Shown one piece after another: positions 1-10,500 of a stretch of 64,000 nucleotides of DNA (its first letter is position 1; the number at the start of each line of letters is the position of its first letter). Both the position numbers and the translations under genes were made by a program. Source of the DNA: an uncultured bacterium (GTDB lineage Bacteria; Bacillota; Clostridia; Lachnospirales; Lachnospiraceae); assembly GCA_947063875.1 (NCBI GenBank), contig CAMSTY010000012.1:1-64000 (forward strand). The letters are read 5' to 3'. A model generated the notes under the pieces. That model made no database searches. It was not told where the DNA came from and saw nothing but the letters and a program-made list of their open reading frames with translations.

Positions 1-651
1 AAAGCAAATGTAAAAAAACTCCTGAAAGCTGCTTACAACAGCGGATGGTATCTGGAGATTCTGCTGGGTCTGTTCTGCGGACTCAGAAAAGGCGAGATTT
101 CAGGCTTGAAATTCGGAGATTTTGATGCTGAAAACAGGACGATCTATATTCAGCGGCAGATTACGTCAAACCCTGTGATTCCAAAGGGGGAAAGAAAAAT
201 TCAATCGTATGAGGTTATAGAGAAAGCGCCGAAGACAGATAACAGTTATCGGCTGCTGCGGATACCGGAGGCTGTTGCGGAGGAAATTGAAAAAAGAAAA
301 GTTTTGGTTGAGGCAAATAAACAGCAGTATGGCGAACAGTATTTTGACCACGATTATATCTCGTGCCAGGAAAACGGCCTGCCGCATTCCACCGCCGCCA
401 TGAACAGCGCTTTGACAAAATTATGCTCCAGAAACGGCCTGCCCCACATTACAGTTCATGGGCTGAGACATATGTATGCAACAATATTGATAGAGCAGAA
501 AGTTCCTTTGATCAAGATATCTGCTCTGCTGGGACATGCAAGTGTCAATACAACATTTGAATATTATTGTGAGGTCATGGATGAAAATGAGCAGATCATT
601 ACTTTTATGAATCATACTTTTGTTCCGGAAGGGAGTGTGTCTGCATGTTAG
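1..651 (+). CDS. Tyrosine recombinase/integrase, C-terminal part (5' end beyond the window)
   Basis: Frame is open from base 1; catalytic-domain motifs GLRKGEISGL, HGLRHMYATILIEQ and LLGHASVNTTFEYY. Confidence 0.9.
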   Translation, partial: KANVKKLLKAAYNSGWYLEILLGLFCGLRKGEISGLKFGDFDAENRTIYIQRQITSNPVIPKGERKIQSYEVIEKAPKTDNSYRLLRIPEAVAEEIEKRKVLVEANKQQYGEQYFDHDYISCQENGLPHSTAAMNSALTKLCSRNGLPHITVHGLRHMYATILIEQKVPLIKISALLGHASVNTTFEYYCEVMDENEQIITFMNHTFVPEGSVSAC

Positions 652-1946
652 ATCTGAGTTTGAAAAATTATGTCGATTGGAGAGTGGCACAGGTAATGCC
701 TGTGCGCTCCGGCTTCGGCTACAGGGTATTTTTGAAATATCCGGACGGAAGCGAAAAACCACAGCAGAAGTCCGGATTCAAAACAGAGAAGGAGGCGAAT
801 AAGGCAAGAGAGAAGACGATCGCAGAATTATATAATGGTACGTTTGTTGTGTACACAAAGGTTAGTGTTGCTGATTTTATGATATTCTGGCTTGAAACGG
901 ATCTGAAAAAGCGTACTGAAAGCCATGAAACTTATTATAATTATTGTGGGACAGTAAAGAACCATATCATACCTGTTCTGGGCAGGAAGAAAATGACGGA
1001 TGTTACCCGCGGAGACATTCAAAAATTGTTTAATACCAAGGCAGAGTATTCGAGGCCGGTAGCAGAGCTGGTAAAAACAATCATGAATGTCTCTTTTCGT
1101 TATGCGGTAACGAACAAAGTGATCCAGGCCAGCCCGGTGGAGGGGATAGGACTTCCCAAAGCGGAAAAGCCGCAGCAGAAATCAGGTTTCAGAACCCGGA
1201 ATATCAACACGCAGAAAACACTGACGATGGAGCAGATACAGATTTTACTGGAAAAAAGCAGAGATACCCCGATCCACATGCAGGTACTGTTTAATGTGCT
1301 TATGGGGCTCCGCAGATCCGAGATCAATGGTGTCAAATATTCGGACGTTGATTATATCAACCGTACCTTAAAAGTGGAACGGCAGTTAGGGAGAGTACAT
1401 AACGCAGCAAAAGAAGACTTTGCTCCAAAAACTTTTACGAAACAGGAGGTAGGATTAAAGACAAAATCCAGTTACAGAGAAATTCCGATTCCTGATTACG
1501 TCTTTGAGGCAATCTTAAAGGAACGTCGGGTGTATGAGAAAAACAGGAATCGCAGAAAGAGAGAATTTCAGGATCTGGACTATATCTGTTGTTCCACCCT
1601 TGGCAGGGCAAGGAGCAAAGGATTTCATTGCCAGTATTATAAGCGGCTTCTTTCAGAAAACGGCCTGCCGGATATTCGCTGGCATGATCTTCGCAGCACC
1701 TATTGTACGCTCCTGCTGAAGGAGGCATTCAATCCAAAGGCGGTATCAAAGCTCATGGGACATGCCAAAGAACTGATAACAATGGATGTTTATGCTGATA
1801 ATAAAGGTATCATAGCAGACGGCGTACCGGAAATGGAAGAGTATATGAGAGAAGTATTACCGAACCTGGAAGAGGCGGAGATTTTAAAAAAGGAACTGCT
1901 GGATATCGTGCTGGATGTAACAGAATTTCTTCCGAACACAGGATGA
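645..1946 (+). CDS. Tyrosine-type recombinase/integrase
   Basis: Motifs LMGLRRSEINGVKYSD, WHDLRSTYCTLLLKEAFN and LMGHAKELITMDVYAD; start codon overlaps the stop of the upstream integrase (ATGTTAG). Confidence 0.92.
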   Translation: MLDLSLKNYVDWRVAQVMPVRSGFGYRVFLKYPDGSEKPQQKSGFKTEKEANKAREKTIAELYNGTFVVYTKVSVADFMIFWLETDLKKRTESHETYYNYCGTVKNHIIPVLGRKKMTDVTRGDIQKLFNTKAEYSRPVAELVKTIMNVSFRYAVTNKVIQASPVEGIGLPKAEKPQQKSGFRTRNINTQKTLTMEQIQILLEKSRDTPIHMQVLFNVLMGLRRSEINGVKYSDVDYINRTLKVERQLGRVHNAAKEDFAPKTFTKQEVGLKTKSSYREIPIPDYVFEAILKERRVYEKNRNRRKREFQDLDYICCSTLGRARSKGFHCQYYKRLLSENGLPDIRWHDLRSTYCTLLLKEAFNPKAVSKLMGHAKELITMDVYADNKGIIADGVPEMEEYMREVLPNLEEAEILKKELLDIVLDVTEFLPNTG

Positions 1947-1950
1947 AAAA

Positions 1951-1962
1951 GAACAAAAGTTC
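1951..1962. promoter_or_regulatory. SOS (LexA)-box-like palindrome GAACAAAAGTTC upstream of uvrB
   Basis: Matches the Gram-positive CGAACN4GTTCG pattern except for one outer base. Confidence 0.55.
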
Positions 1963-2083
1963 GATTTCATATCTATACAAATTTTATAGTTTGTGATATG
2001 ATAAAAAAGTTCTTTCCGTACTGTTTAGTCCGTATGGAATTACAGAGGTACACTGAGTAGCAAAAAAGGCAAATTGTGAACAG

Positions 2084-2156
2084 AATTCGTCGTGGGCCTG
2101 TTTTGCGTTAGTTTGAGAAAATGCCACGACGAAAATAAAATGTTCCACGACGAATT
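2084..2156 (+). promoter_or_regulatory. Leader with inverted repeat AATTCGTCGTGG / CCACGACGAATT followed by a T run; attenuator or terminator candidate
   Basis: Arms at 2084-2095 and 2145-2156, with an extra CCACGACGAA copy at 2124-2133; T-run follows the distal arm. Confidence 0.5.
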
Positions 2157-2205
2157 TTTGTCCGAGAGACGTCTTTTTTTACTATGAAATCAGAGGTGAG
2201 CATTT

Positions 2206-4209
2206 GTGCAAAATGAACAAAAAATCTTCGAACTTCACAGCGAATACAAGCCCACCGGCGACCAGCCCCAGGCCATAGAAGCCCTGGTCAAAGGGTTTCA
2301 GGAAGGCAATCAATTCCAGACTTTACTGGGGGTTACGGGTTCCGGCAAGACCTTTACCATGGCAAATGTGATCGCTGAGCTGAACAAGCCGACTTTGGTA
2401 ATAGCGCACAATAAGACATTGGCGGCTCAGCTCTATGGTGAGTTCAAAGAGTATTTTCCGAGTAACGCAGTAGAATATTTTGTGTCCTACTATGATTACT
2501 ACCAGCCGGAGGCCTACGTCCCCTCTACCGACACCTATATCGAAAAAGACTCCGCCATCAACGACGAGATCGACAAGCTGCGCCACTCTGCCACAGCCGC
2601 GTTGTCGGAGCGCAAGGATGTAATCATTGTAGCATCCGTATCCTGCATCTACGGCCTGGGAAGTCCTATTGACTATAAGGAGATGGTGATCTCGCTGCGC
2701 CCGGGGATGGTTCGGGACAGAGACGAGATCATTCACAAACTGATTGATATTCAGTATGCCCGCAATGATATGGATTTCCGTCGCGGGACATTTCGGGTGC
2801 GGGGAGATGTGCTGGAGGTGTTTCCGGCTTATTCTGGCAGCGAGGCATATCGGATTGAGTTTTTTGGCGATGAGATAGACCGGATTACGGAAATCGACGG
2901 ATTGACCGGGGAGGGAAAGCTGCAGCTGGGGCATATTGCGATTTTTCCAGCTTCCCATTATGTGGTGCCAAAGGACAAGCTGCAGCTGGCCACGGAGAAT
3001 ATTCTGGAAGAGATGAAAGGACAGGTGGCGTATTTTAAGAGCGAGGACAAACTTCTGGAGGCTCAGAGGATTGCGGAGCGCACGAATTTTGATGTGGAGA
3101 TGATGCGGGAGACCGGCTTTTGCTCCGGGATTGAAAATTATTCCCGCCATCTGACTTTTGGAAAGCAGGGAGAACCGCCGTGGACATTGATTGACTATTT
3201 TCCGGATGAATTTCTAATGATTATCGATGAGTCTCATATCACGCTGCCTCAGGTCAGGGGGATGTATGCGGGAGACCGGTCCAGGAAGAAAACCCTGGTG
3301 GAGTTTGGCTTTCGTCTGCCTTCGGCATTGGATAACCGCCCCTTGAATTTTGAAGAGTTTGAGAGTAAAATTGATCAGATGATGTTTGTCTCCGCGACGC
3401 CGAATGTGTATGAGGCAGAGCATGAACTGATGCGGGTGGAGCAGATTATCCGGCCCACGGGATTGCTGGACCCGGAGATTTTTGTGCGTCCGGTGGAGGG
3501 GCAGATCGATGATTTGATTTCGGAGGTCAATAAGGAAGTGGAAGGGCACAATAAGGTTCTGATCACTACACTGACTAAGCGGATGGCGGAGGACCTGACC
3601 GATTACATGCGGGAGGCAGGGATTCGGGTGAAATATCTGCACTCAGATATTGACACGCTGGAACGGGCGGAGATTATCCGGGATATGCGTATGGACGTGT
3701 TTGACGTGCTGGTGGGCATCAATCTGTTGCGGGAGGGCCTGGATATTCCGGAGATCACTCTGGTGGCGATTCTGGATGCGGATAAAGAGGGATTTCTGCG
3801 GTCCGAGACTTCTTTGATCCAGACCGTTGGGCGAGCGGCGAGAAATGCGGATGGCCATGTAATCATGTATGCGGATACCATTACGGATTCCATGCGTACT
3901 GCGATTGAGGAGACCAACCGACGGCGCCAGATTCAACAGAGATACAATGAAGAGCATGGCATTACGCCGACCACCATCAAAAAGGCAGTCCGGGATCTGA
4001 TTGCTATTTCCAAAGCGGCGGAGGCTGATTCGAAGAACTTTGAGAAAGATCCGGAATCCATGGATGCGAAGGAACTTGGAAAGCTGGCAAAAGAACTGCA
4101 AAAGAAGATGAACCAGGCAGCAGCGGAACTGAACTTTGAGGAGGCTGCTATTTTGCGTGACAGGATGCTGCAGGTAAAAAAGATGCTGCTGGAGATAGAG
4201 GAAATCTGA
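2206..4209 (+). CDS. uvrB: Excinuclease ABC subunit UvrB (GTG start)
   Basis: Walker A GVTGSGKT, beta-hairpin region [23 protein letters not shown], helicase motifs and C-terminal UVR motif. Confidence 0.98.
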   Translation: MQNEQKIFELHSEYKPTGDQPQAIEALVKGFQEGNQFQTLLGVTGSGKTFTMANVIAELNKPTLVIAHNKTLAAQLYGEFKEYFPSNAVEYFVSYYDYYQPEAYVPSTDTYIEKDSAINDEIDKLRHSATAALSERKDVIIVASVSCIYGLGSPIDYKEMVISLRPGMVRDRDEIIHKLIDIQYARNDMDFRRGTFRVRGDVLEVFPAYSGSEAYRIEFFGDEIDRITEIDGLTGEGKLQLGHIAIFPASHYVVPKDKLQLATENILEEMKGQVAYFKSEDKLLEAQRIAERTNFDVEMMRETGFCSGIENYSRHLTFGKQGEPPWTLIDYFPDEFLMIIDESHITLPQVRGMYAGDRSRKKTLVEFGFRLPSALDNRPLNFEEFESKIDQMMFVSATPNVYEAEHELMRVEQIIRPTGLLDPEIFVRPVEGQIDDLISEVNKEVEGHNKVLITTLTKRMAEDLTDYMREAGIRVKYLHSDIDTLERAEIIRDMRMDVFDVLVGINLLREGLDIPEITLVAILDADKEGFLRSETSLIQTVGRAARNADGHVIMYADTITDSMRTAIEETNRRRQIQQRYNEEHGITPTTIKKAVRDLIAISKAAEADSKNFEKDPESMDAKELGKLAKELQKKMNQAAAELNFEEAAILRDRMLQVKKMLLEIEEI

Positions 4210-4272
4210 TAAAAGATCACATGGAAAGTGCGGCGGAAAGGCGGACATGGCTGAGAGAAGGAGGAAAAGCAG

Positions 4273-4842
4273 ATGGATGCAGGTCCCGGGCGGCAGGAGA
4301 ATACGAAGTATAAGCTGGCTGATTCTGTGAAGAAGTGCATGAAAACCACCCCTGTAGACCGGATTACAGTAAAGGATATTGTAGAAGGATGCGGTCTGAC
4401 CCGTCAGACTTTTTATCGGAATTTCAGGGATAAATATGATCTTATCAATTGGTATTTTGATAAACTGGTCCAACAGTCTTTGGGGCAGATGGAAACAGGA
4501 AGCACGGTCCGGGAGAGCCTTGCCCGGAAATTCGGATTTATTCTTGAAGAAAAGGCCTTTTTCAGAGAGGCGTTTCGATCGGATGATCACAGTTCCCTGA
4601 AGGAGCATGATTTTGAACTGATTTTGCAGTTTTATAACAATCTGATTGCCCGTAAGACGAGCAGGCCGCTGGATGAGGAACTGCAGTTCCAGCTGGAGAT
4701 GTATTGCCGCGGCTCTGTCTATATGACTGTAAAATGGGTGCTGGGAGGAATGAAGGATACGCCTGCGCAGATGTCAGATAAGCTGGTGGACGCTATGCCT
4801 CCCAAGCTGGCGGATGTGTTTCGGGCGCTGGGCCTTCTTTGA
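4273..4842 (+). CDS. TetR/AcrR-family regulator (DhaS-like)
   Basis: N-terminal HTH ITVKDIVEGCGLTRQTFYRNFRDKYDLINWYF. Confidence 0.8.
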   Translation: MDAGPGRQENTKYKLADSVKKCMKTTPVDRITVKDIVEGCGLTRQTFYRNFRDKYDLINWYFDKLVQQSLGQMETGSTVRESLARKFGFILEEKAFFREAFRSDDHSSLKEHDFELILQFYNNLIARKTSRPLDEELQFQLEMYCRGSVYMTVKWVLGGMKDTPAQMSDKLVDAMPPKLADVFRALGLL

Positions 4843-4908
4843 TATTTTATCTAAAAAACATCTGGCAAAACAGCCAAAATGAACTGGTATATTTGCACAA
4901 AAATTAAA

Positions 4909-4948
4909 GGAAAGTGACAGAAGCGGGAGATTGTCACTTCCTTTTTTG
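4909..4948 (+). terminator. Rho-independent terminator
   Basis: GGAAAGTGACA...TGTCACTTCC followed by TTTTTT. Confidence 0.7.
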
Positions 4949-5007
4949 ATTTTAGTTGTTAAACTTGTAACATGAAAATCAGCATTGATTAAGGAGGAAC
5001 GATTGCC

Positions 5008-6156
5008 ATGGCAAACAGAATTGTATTAAATGAAACTTCCTATCACGGGGCAGGAGCCATTAAGGAGATTCCGGCAGAGGTCAAGGTACGAGGTTTCCAG
5101 AAAGCATTTGTGTGCTCGGACCCGGATTTGATCAAGTTTGAAGTGACTAAAAAAGTGACAGATGTGCTGGATGGGGCAGGCATGGCCTATGAAATCTATT
5201 CGGACATCAAAGCCAATCCGACGATTGAGAATGTGCAGAGCGGCGTAGCGGCTTTCAAAGCTTCCGGTGCGGATTATATCATTGCCATTGGCGGAGGCTC
5301 TTCCATGGATACTGCCAAGGCCGTGGGAATTATCATCACCAATCCGGAATTTGAGGATGTGAGAAGCCTGGAAGGCGTGGCTCCTACCAAGAAGCCGTGT
5401 GTGCCGATTATTGCTGTCCCGACTACTGCGGGAACCGCGGCAGAAGTTACGATTAATTATGTGATTACCGATGTGGAGAAAAAGAGGAAATTTGTGTGTG
5501 TGGATACCCATGATATTCCGGTGATTGCAGTAGTTGACCCGGATATGATGTCCAGCATGCCGAAGGGGCTCACGGCAGCAACCGGTATGGATGCGCTGAC
5601 CCATGCGATTGAAGGGTATATTACCAAGGGGGCCTGGGAGATGACAGATATGTTCCATCTGAAGGCAATTGAGATCATTTCCCGTTCTCTGCGCGGCGCT
5701 GTCGCCAATACGCAGGAGGGAAGAGAGGGAATGGCGCTGGGACAGTATGTAGCCGGCATGGGATTCTCCAATGTAGGCCTGGGAATTGTGCATTCCATGG
5801 CACATTCGCTGGGTGCGGTGTATGATACGCCTCATGGGGTGGCCAACGCGATTCTTCTGCCCACCATAATGGAATACAATGCTCCTTGTACAGGCGAAAA
5901 ATACCGCGAGATTGCCAGAGCAATGGGAGTGGCCGGTGTGGATGCGATGGGTCAGGAGGAGTACCGCAAGGCAGCAGTGGAAGCGGTGAAAAAGCTGTCT
6001 GCAGACGTGGGAATCCCGGCAGATCTGAAGGAAATTGCCAAAGAGGAGGATCTGGATTTCTTATCAGAATCAGCGTTCGCGGATGCCTGCCGTCCGGGGA
6101 ATCCAAGGGATACCTCTGCGGAGGAGATCAAGGCGCTGTATCGGTCTCTGATGTAA
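5008..6156 (+). CDS. fucO: Iron-containing alcohol dehydrogenase, lactaldehyde reductase-like
   Basis: GGGSSMDTAKA, TTAGTAAEVT, and metal-binding region GMDALTHAIEGY / HSMAHSLGAVYDTPHG. Confidence 0.9.
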   Translation: MANRIVLNETSYHGAGAIKEIPAEVKVRGFQKAFVCSDPDLIKFEVTKKVTDVLDGAGMAYEIYSDIKANPTIENVQSGVAAFKASGADYIIAIGGGSSMDTAKAVGIIITNPEFEDVRSLEGVAPTKKPCVPIIAVPTTAGTAAEVTINYVITDVEKKRKFVCVDTHDIPVIAVVDPDMMSSMPKGLTAATGMDALTHAIEGYITKGAWEMTDMFHLKAIEIISRSLRGAVANTQEGREGMALGQYVAGMGFSNVGLGIVHSMAHSLGAVYDTPHGVANAILLPTIMEYNAPCTGEKYREIARAMGVAGVDAMGQEEYRKAAVEAVKKLSADVGIPADLKEIAKEEDLDFLSESAFADACRPGNPRDTSAEEIKALYRSLM

Positions 6157-6191
6157 GCAGAGCTGCCGGCAGTAAAAAATAAATCAAAGGA

Positions 6192-8051
6192 TTATGGGTT
6201 GAAGCCTTTCCGGCTTTCAAAGAACGGAAAGGCTTCAATGGCGTCCAGGATATCCTGGAAGTCCTCCCGCGGAGCCAGATCAAGATACCGCGTAAGCAGT
6301 TCGTTCTCCTGCTGCTTGAACGGGCCGTAAAAGATATCATACAGATTATGGCCGCGGATACAGATCTTGAATTCTTCAAAACAGTTTTGAAGGTCTTCGA
6401 CGGTGTTGATTTCTTTTCCTAAAAGCCTGGTCAGATGGCGGCCGCTGGAAAGCCGGTGCAGGTATTCCTTCCATTTGGCGAGGAGAATCCGCCAGAAATC
6501 TTCTTCGCTGTCCAGGATGCCCAGCTGCACCATAACTGCGGGATTTAAGAAATAGTTTTCAAAGGAGTAGTATTTGAGGATGAGGACATTACGGCGGCGG
6601 ACTCTGGGAAGCTTGTCAATGTCTTCGGAATTCCTCTCATCATAATAGCGGCACAACTGTGCTGCCAGCTGTTCCGGATCTTTGCCGTCCCCGTCGCGGA
6701 TCATCAGGAACTGGTCCCGTAAGTAGACCTGATTCATGTACTTTAAATTGGCATAAGTCTTGATATTGGTGCAGCTGTTGGTGGTCAGGATCGAGATACG
6801 CGACAATCTGCCGTCAGCTTCATGAAGTTCCGGATAATATTTTTTCAGCAGTAAGGGAAGGCGGTTCTTATCCTGTTTGCCTTCCACGATAAAGACGAAA
6901 CTGACATTTAAAAGATCATTGGCGCCATAGCCAAGATCATCCAGAATCTGATCAATATCCGCGTGGCTGCGTACGGCGCAGCAATGCTCCTCATCCGTAA
7001 CCACCTGACAAAGCTGGCGGCTGGTGAAGTTGGCAATCAGATTCGGCGAGTGAGTGGAAAAAATCACCTGGTTTTTCCGGGAGAGCCGGTACAGGATGGC
7101 ACCTGCGTTTTTTTGGAGAGAGGGGTGGAGAAACAGTTCCGGATACTCGACCATAATAATGCTGGGGATAAGTTCTTCACCTTCGATATAAGTTTCCAGC
7201 AAAGACAGCATGTAAATGCTTTTCATACCATTGCTTAATGACTCTATGGGGGCAGGATGCTGACGGCCATCCCGCTGCGCTTCTGCCGTCACGGAAAAAA
7301 GGGCGTCGGAATTGCAGGTGAGAGTGTAGAGGATTTCTTCTATGCCGCCGTTTTTCTGATAGTTTTCATTGACTCTTTGGGAGAAGCCGCTGAGGTTTAG
7401 CTGGTACATTTTGTATTCCAGAAGTTTGGCGGTTTCACACAGCTGCAGTTCCTCCGGCTTTTTCTGATTGATGAGGCCGATGCAGCTGAAACATTGATTG
7501 CAGATTTTGGAGGAACGAAACATGCAGGTATTGGAGCGCAGGCGGATCAGCTGCTCGTCTTCCTGAAACATCAGGAGGTCTTCCTGGAAAGCAGAAAGCT
7601 GACGTTCTGTGTCGATAAAATACAGACGGGGCAGTAATCTGGGGATAAAACGGTTGCACTTGTGGATATCGTCGCTGTAACGGACATTGCGGCTGCGGTT
7701 GATGACGCAGGTAAAGGAAAGGGAATGGCCGTCAAAGGAGGGAAGCTTGGAGGAAAAGTCCTTTTTCCAGGCTTCAAAGCGTTTGTATTGACTGACAATG
7801 CCATGGGCATGGAACTGCTGCAGATCCTCATCGGAAAGCTCCAGCGTCATGGAGATCTCAATATTCTGGTTTTTTTCGTTGAAATCATTTTCCGATACCA
7901 GATAGCTGCCGAGAGCGGCGCGGATTGCTTTCAAAATGCCGGTTTTTCCGGTATTATTTTTGCCGACCAGAATGAGGGCGTTTTCAATGTTATGAATCTC
8001 CAGGTTCCGGATTGATTTGAAATTGCGGATGGCAAGGCGGGTGATCTGCAT
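6192..8051 (-). CDS. AAA ATPase with OLD-like TOPRIM nuclease domain
   Basis: N-terminal SIRNLEIHNIENALILVGKNNTGKTGILKAI (Walker A); QVIFSTHSPNLI; TOPRIM-like VFIVEGKQDKNRLP and MIRDGDGKDP. Confidence 0.75.
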   Translation of the reverse strand: MQITRLAIRNFKSIRNLEIHNIENALILVGKNNTGKTGILKAIRAALGSYLVSENDFNEKNQNIEISMTLELSDEDLQQFHAHGIVSQYKRFEAWKKDFSSKLPSFDGHSLSFTCVINRSRNVRYSDDIHKCNRFIPRLLPRLYFIDTERQLSAFQEDLLMFQEDEQLIRLRSNTCMFRSSKICNQCFSCIGLINQKKPEELQLCETAKLLEYKMYQLNLSGFSQRVNENYQKNGGIEEILYTLTCNSDALFSVTAEAQRDGRQHPAPIESLSNGMKSIYMLSLLETYIEGEELIPSIIMVEYPELFLHPSLQKNAGAILYRLSRKNQVIFSTHSPNLIANFTSRQLCQVVTDEEHCCAVRSHADIDQILDDLGYGANDLLNVSFVFIVEGKQDKNRLPLLLKKYYPELHEADGRLSRISILTTNSCTNIKTYANLKYMNQVYLRDQFLMIRDGDGKDPEQLAAQLCRYYDERNSEDIDKLPRVRRRNVLILKYYSFENYFLNPAVMVQLGILDSEEDFWRILLAKWKEYLHRLSSGRHLTRLLGKEINTVEDLQNCFEEFKICIRGHNLYDIFYGPFKQQENELLTRYLDLAPREDFQDILDAIEAFPFFESRKGFNP

Positions 8052-8177
8052 GGACAGCCTCCTTTATGCGTATTATAATGCGGTGCGGGAAGGGTGATAA
8101 GAATAGTATAGATAACAGCAAAGAAAATTGCAAGACTTATGTAGAAACCCGATCCTACTTGATAAATCTCAGAGCCT

Positions 8178-9023
8178 GTGCTAAACTCGTTGCAGGAAAA
8201 ACAGGATAGAGACAAAAGAGAAGAGGAAAAACGTAAAAGGAGGAGCCAGGTGGAAGAGAAAGAGCGGCTTGGCAGCTGTCAGAAAGTTTTAATCGGACTG
8301 GGAGAGGAATGGAAGTTTCGCCGGGAAATGGAGGACAGCAAGAAAAAGGGACGGCTTTGCGAGGCATATCAGGCGCTTTATGAACTGGTGCGGGACAGAG
8401 ATTATTTTATTATCACCATGGCCACGGACGGACTGATCTATGAAACACCGCTGGGAAGCAGACAGGAAACGGTAATTCCGGCAGAGGCTGCCAAAGAGGA
8501 GATATTTCCCGGCGAGGATATGGATGCCGGGATGCTGGCTAAGATGGAGCAGATTTTTCCAAAGCGGGAAATTGCCAGAGATACGCGCTGGGAGCGAATT
8601 GTGGCCCCTTGCGGAAATGAGACCTGGCGGCAGTGTTCCCTGGCTTGTACCAAAGATATCTGGGAGCCGGGGGAAATTGCGGATGATCGTTGCCCTCACT
8701 GCGGGGCGCCTCTGACGGGGAATACCGTGGAGGCGCAGCCCTATATCGAGGAAGGGTATCTTATGCAGTGGGAACGTTATACCCGCTGGCTGGCCCAAAC
8801 CCTGAATCAGGACACGGCCATACTGGAATTAGGAGTCGGTTTTCAGAATCCGGGAGTGATCCGCTTTCCTTTTGAAAAGGCGGCCTACTTTAACAGCAAA
8901 GCGTATCTTGTGCGGGTCAATAAAAATTTCCCGCAGATTGCAGGGGAACTGGCGGGGCGAGCCAAGGGAATCCGGGAGGATTCCGTGGCCTGGATGATTG
9001 CCGAACGGCGGCATTTATGGTAA
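8178..9023 (+). CDS. Divergent Sir2-like protein with a zinc-ribbon (start may be further downstream)
   Basis: RDYFIITMATDGLI in the TQNID-like position, CSLAC...CPHCG zinc cysteines, LELGVGFQNPGVIRFPFE and LVRVNKN in Sir2-like order. Confidence 0.55.
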   Translation: MLNSLQEKQDRDKREEEKRKRRSQVEEKERLGSCQKVLIGLGEEWKFRREMEDSKKKGRLCEAYQALYELVRDRDYFIITMATDGLIYETPLGSRQETVIPAEAAKEEIFPGEDMDAGMLAKMEQIFPKREIARDTRWERIVAPCGNETWRQCSLACTKDIWEPGEIADDRCPHCGAPLTGNTVEAQPYIEEGYLMQWERYTRWLAQTLNQDTAILELGVGFQNPGVIRFPFEKAAYFNSKAYLVRVNKNFPQIAGELAGRAKGIREDSVAWMIAERRHLW

Positions 9024-9056
9024 AATGTTACCAACCAGAGCGACGGAGGCAGATAT

Positions 9057-9668
9057 ATGACAGCAATAATCGATTATGATGCGGGAAATTTGAGAAGTGT
9101 GGAGAAGGCGCTTAAGGCTTTGGAGGAAGAGGTTGTGATTACCCGGGACCCGGATGTGATCCTGAGGGCGGACCGGGTAATACTGCCAGGAGTAGGATCT
9201 TTTGGCGATGCAATGGAACGGCTGCACCGGCATGATCTGGCAGATGTGATCCGTCAGGTTGTAAGACAGAAAACTCCGTTTTTGGGTATTTGCCTGGGGC
9301 TGCAGCTGCTTTTTGAGCGCAGCGAGGAAAGTCCGGGGGTGGAAGGGCTGGGGATTTTAAAAGGGGAGATTCTGCGGATTCCCGAACAGAAGGGGATGAA
9401 GGTTCCGCACATGGGTTGGAATTCCCTGAAGATAAGACCAAAGACGCGGCTTTTTGCCGGCATTGCGGATGAGGCCTATGTGTATTTTGTCCATTCATAT
9501 TATTTAAAGGCAAGGGACGAGGCGCAGGTGGCGGCTTCGACGGAATATATCACCTATATTCACGCGGCGGTGGAATGGGAGAATGTGGCGGCCTGCCAGT
9601 TCCATCCGGAGAAGAGCGGCGATGTGGGGCTTGCGATTTTAAAAAACTTTACAACATGGGAAAGATGA
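9057..9668 (+). CDS. hisH: Imidazole glycerol phosphate synthase, glutamine amidotransferase subunit
   Basis: [44 protein letters not shown]. Confidence 0.97.
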   Translation: MTAIIDYDAGNLRSVEKALKALEEEVVITRDPDVILRADRVILPGVGSFGDAMERLHRHDLADVIRQVVRQKTPFLGICLGLQLLFERSEESPGVEGLGILKGEILRIPEQKGMKVPHMGWNSLKIRPKTRLFAGIADEAYVYFVHSYYLKARDEAQVAASTEYITYIHAAVEWENVAACQFHPEKSGDVGLAILKNFTTWER

Positions 9669-9705
9669 GCACCCTGTAAGGAATACGGCGGTAAGGAGAG
9701 GCATA

Positions 9706-10467
9706 ATGTTTACGAAACGGATTATTCCCTGTCTGGATGTACATAACGGACGGGTGGTAAAAGGGGTCAATTTTGTGAATCTGCGGGATGCCGGAGATCC
9801 GGTTGAAATCGGGGCGGCTTATGATAAGGCAGGGGCTGACGAACTGGTATTTCTGGATATCACGGCCTCCTCGGATGCGCGGGAGACGGTGGTGGATATG
9901 GTGCGCCGGGTGGCGGAGACCGTGTTCATTCCCTTTACGGTAGGCGGCGGAATCCGCACAGTGGGAGATTTTCGCAGGCTGCTGCGGGAGGGGGCGGATA
10001 AGATTTCCATCAATTCTTCTGCGATCAATACCCCGCGCCTGATTTCGGATGCGGCGGACAAATTCGGGAGACAATGCGTAGTGGTGGCCATTGACGCCAG
10101 GCGCAGAGAGGACGGCAGCGGCTGGAATGTGTTTAAAAACGGCGGGAGGCTGGATACCGGTCTGGATGCCGTCGAATGGGCGATGGAAGCAGACCGCCTG
10201 GGAGCAGGTGAGATCCTGCTGACCAGCATGGACTGTGACGGCACGAAAGCCGGATATGACAATAGGCTGACGTCCCTGATTGCCGAGAACGTTTCCGTGC
10301 CGGTGATTGCTTCCGGAGGCGCAGGGACCATGGAACATTTTTACGATGCCCTGACAGCCGGAGGGGCAGATGCCGCCCTGGCAGCGTCGTTGTTCCATTA
10401 TAAAGAACTGGAGATCCGGGAATTGAAGGAATATCTAAAGAAAAGAGGAGTGCCGGTACGGCTTTAG
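9706..10467 (+). CDS. hisF: Imidazole glycerol phosphate synthase, cyclase subunit
   Basis: [49 protein letters not shown]. Confidence 0.98.
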   Translation: MFTKRIIPCLDVHNGRVVKGVNFVNLRDAGDPVEIGAAYDKAGADELVFLDITASSDARETVVDMVRRVAETVFIPFTVGGGIRTVGDFRRLLREGADKISINSSAINTPRLISDAADKFGRQCVVVAIDARRREDGSGWNVFKNGGRLDTGLDAVEWAMEADRLGAGEILLTSMDCDGTKAGYDNRLTSLIAENVSVPVIASGGAGTMEHFYDALTAGGADAALAASLFHYKELEIRELKEYLKKRGVPVRL

Positions 10468-10500
10468 ACACCAAAATACAAGGAAAAGGAGATAAAAACA

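Noticed and set aside
2323-4608. Minus-strand ORFs of 275, 142 and 321 aa over uvrB and the TetR gene
   Set aside because: Antisense to strong coding sequences; composition typical of shadow ORFs.
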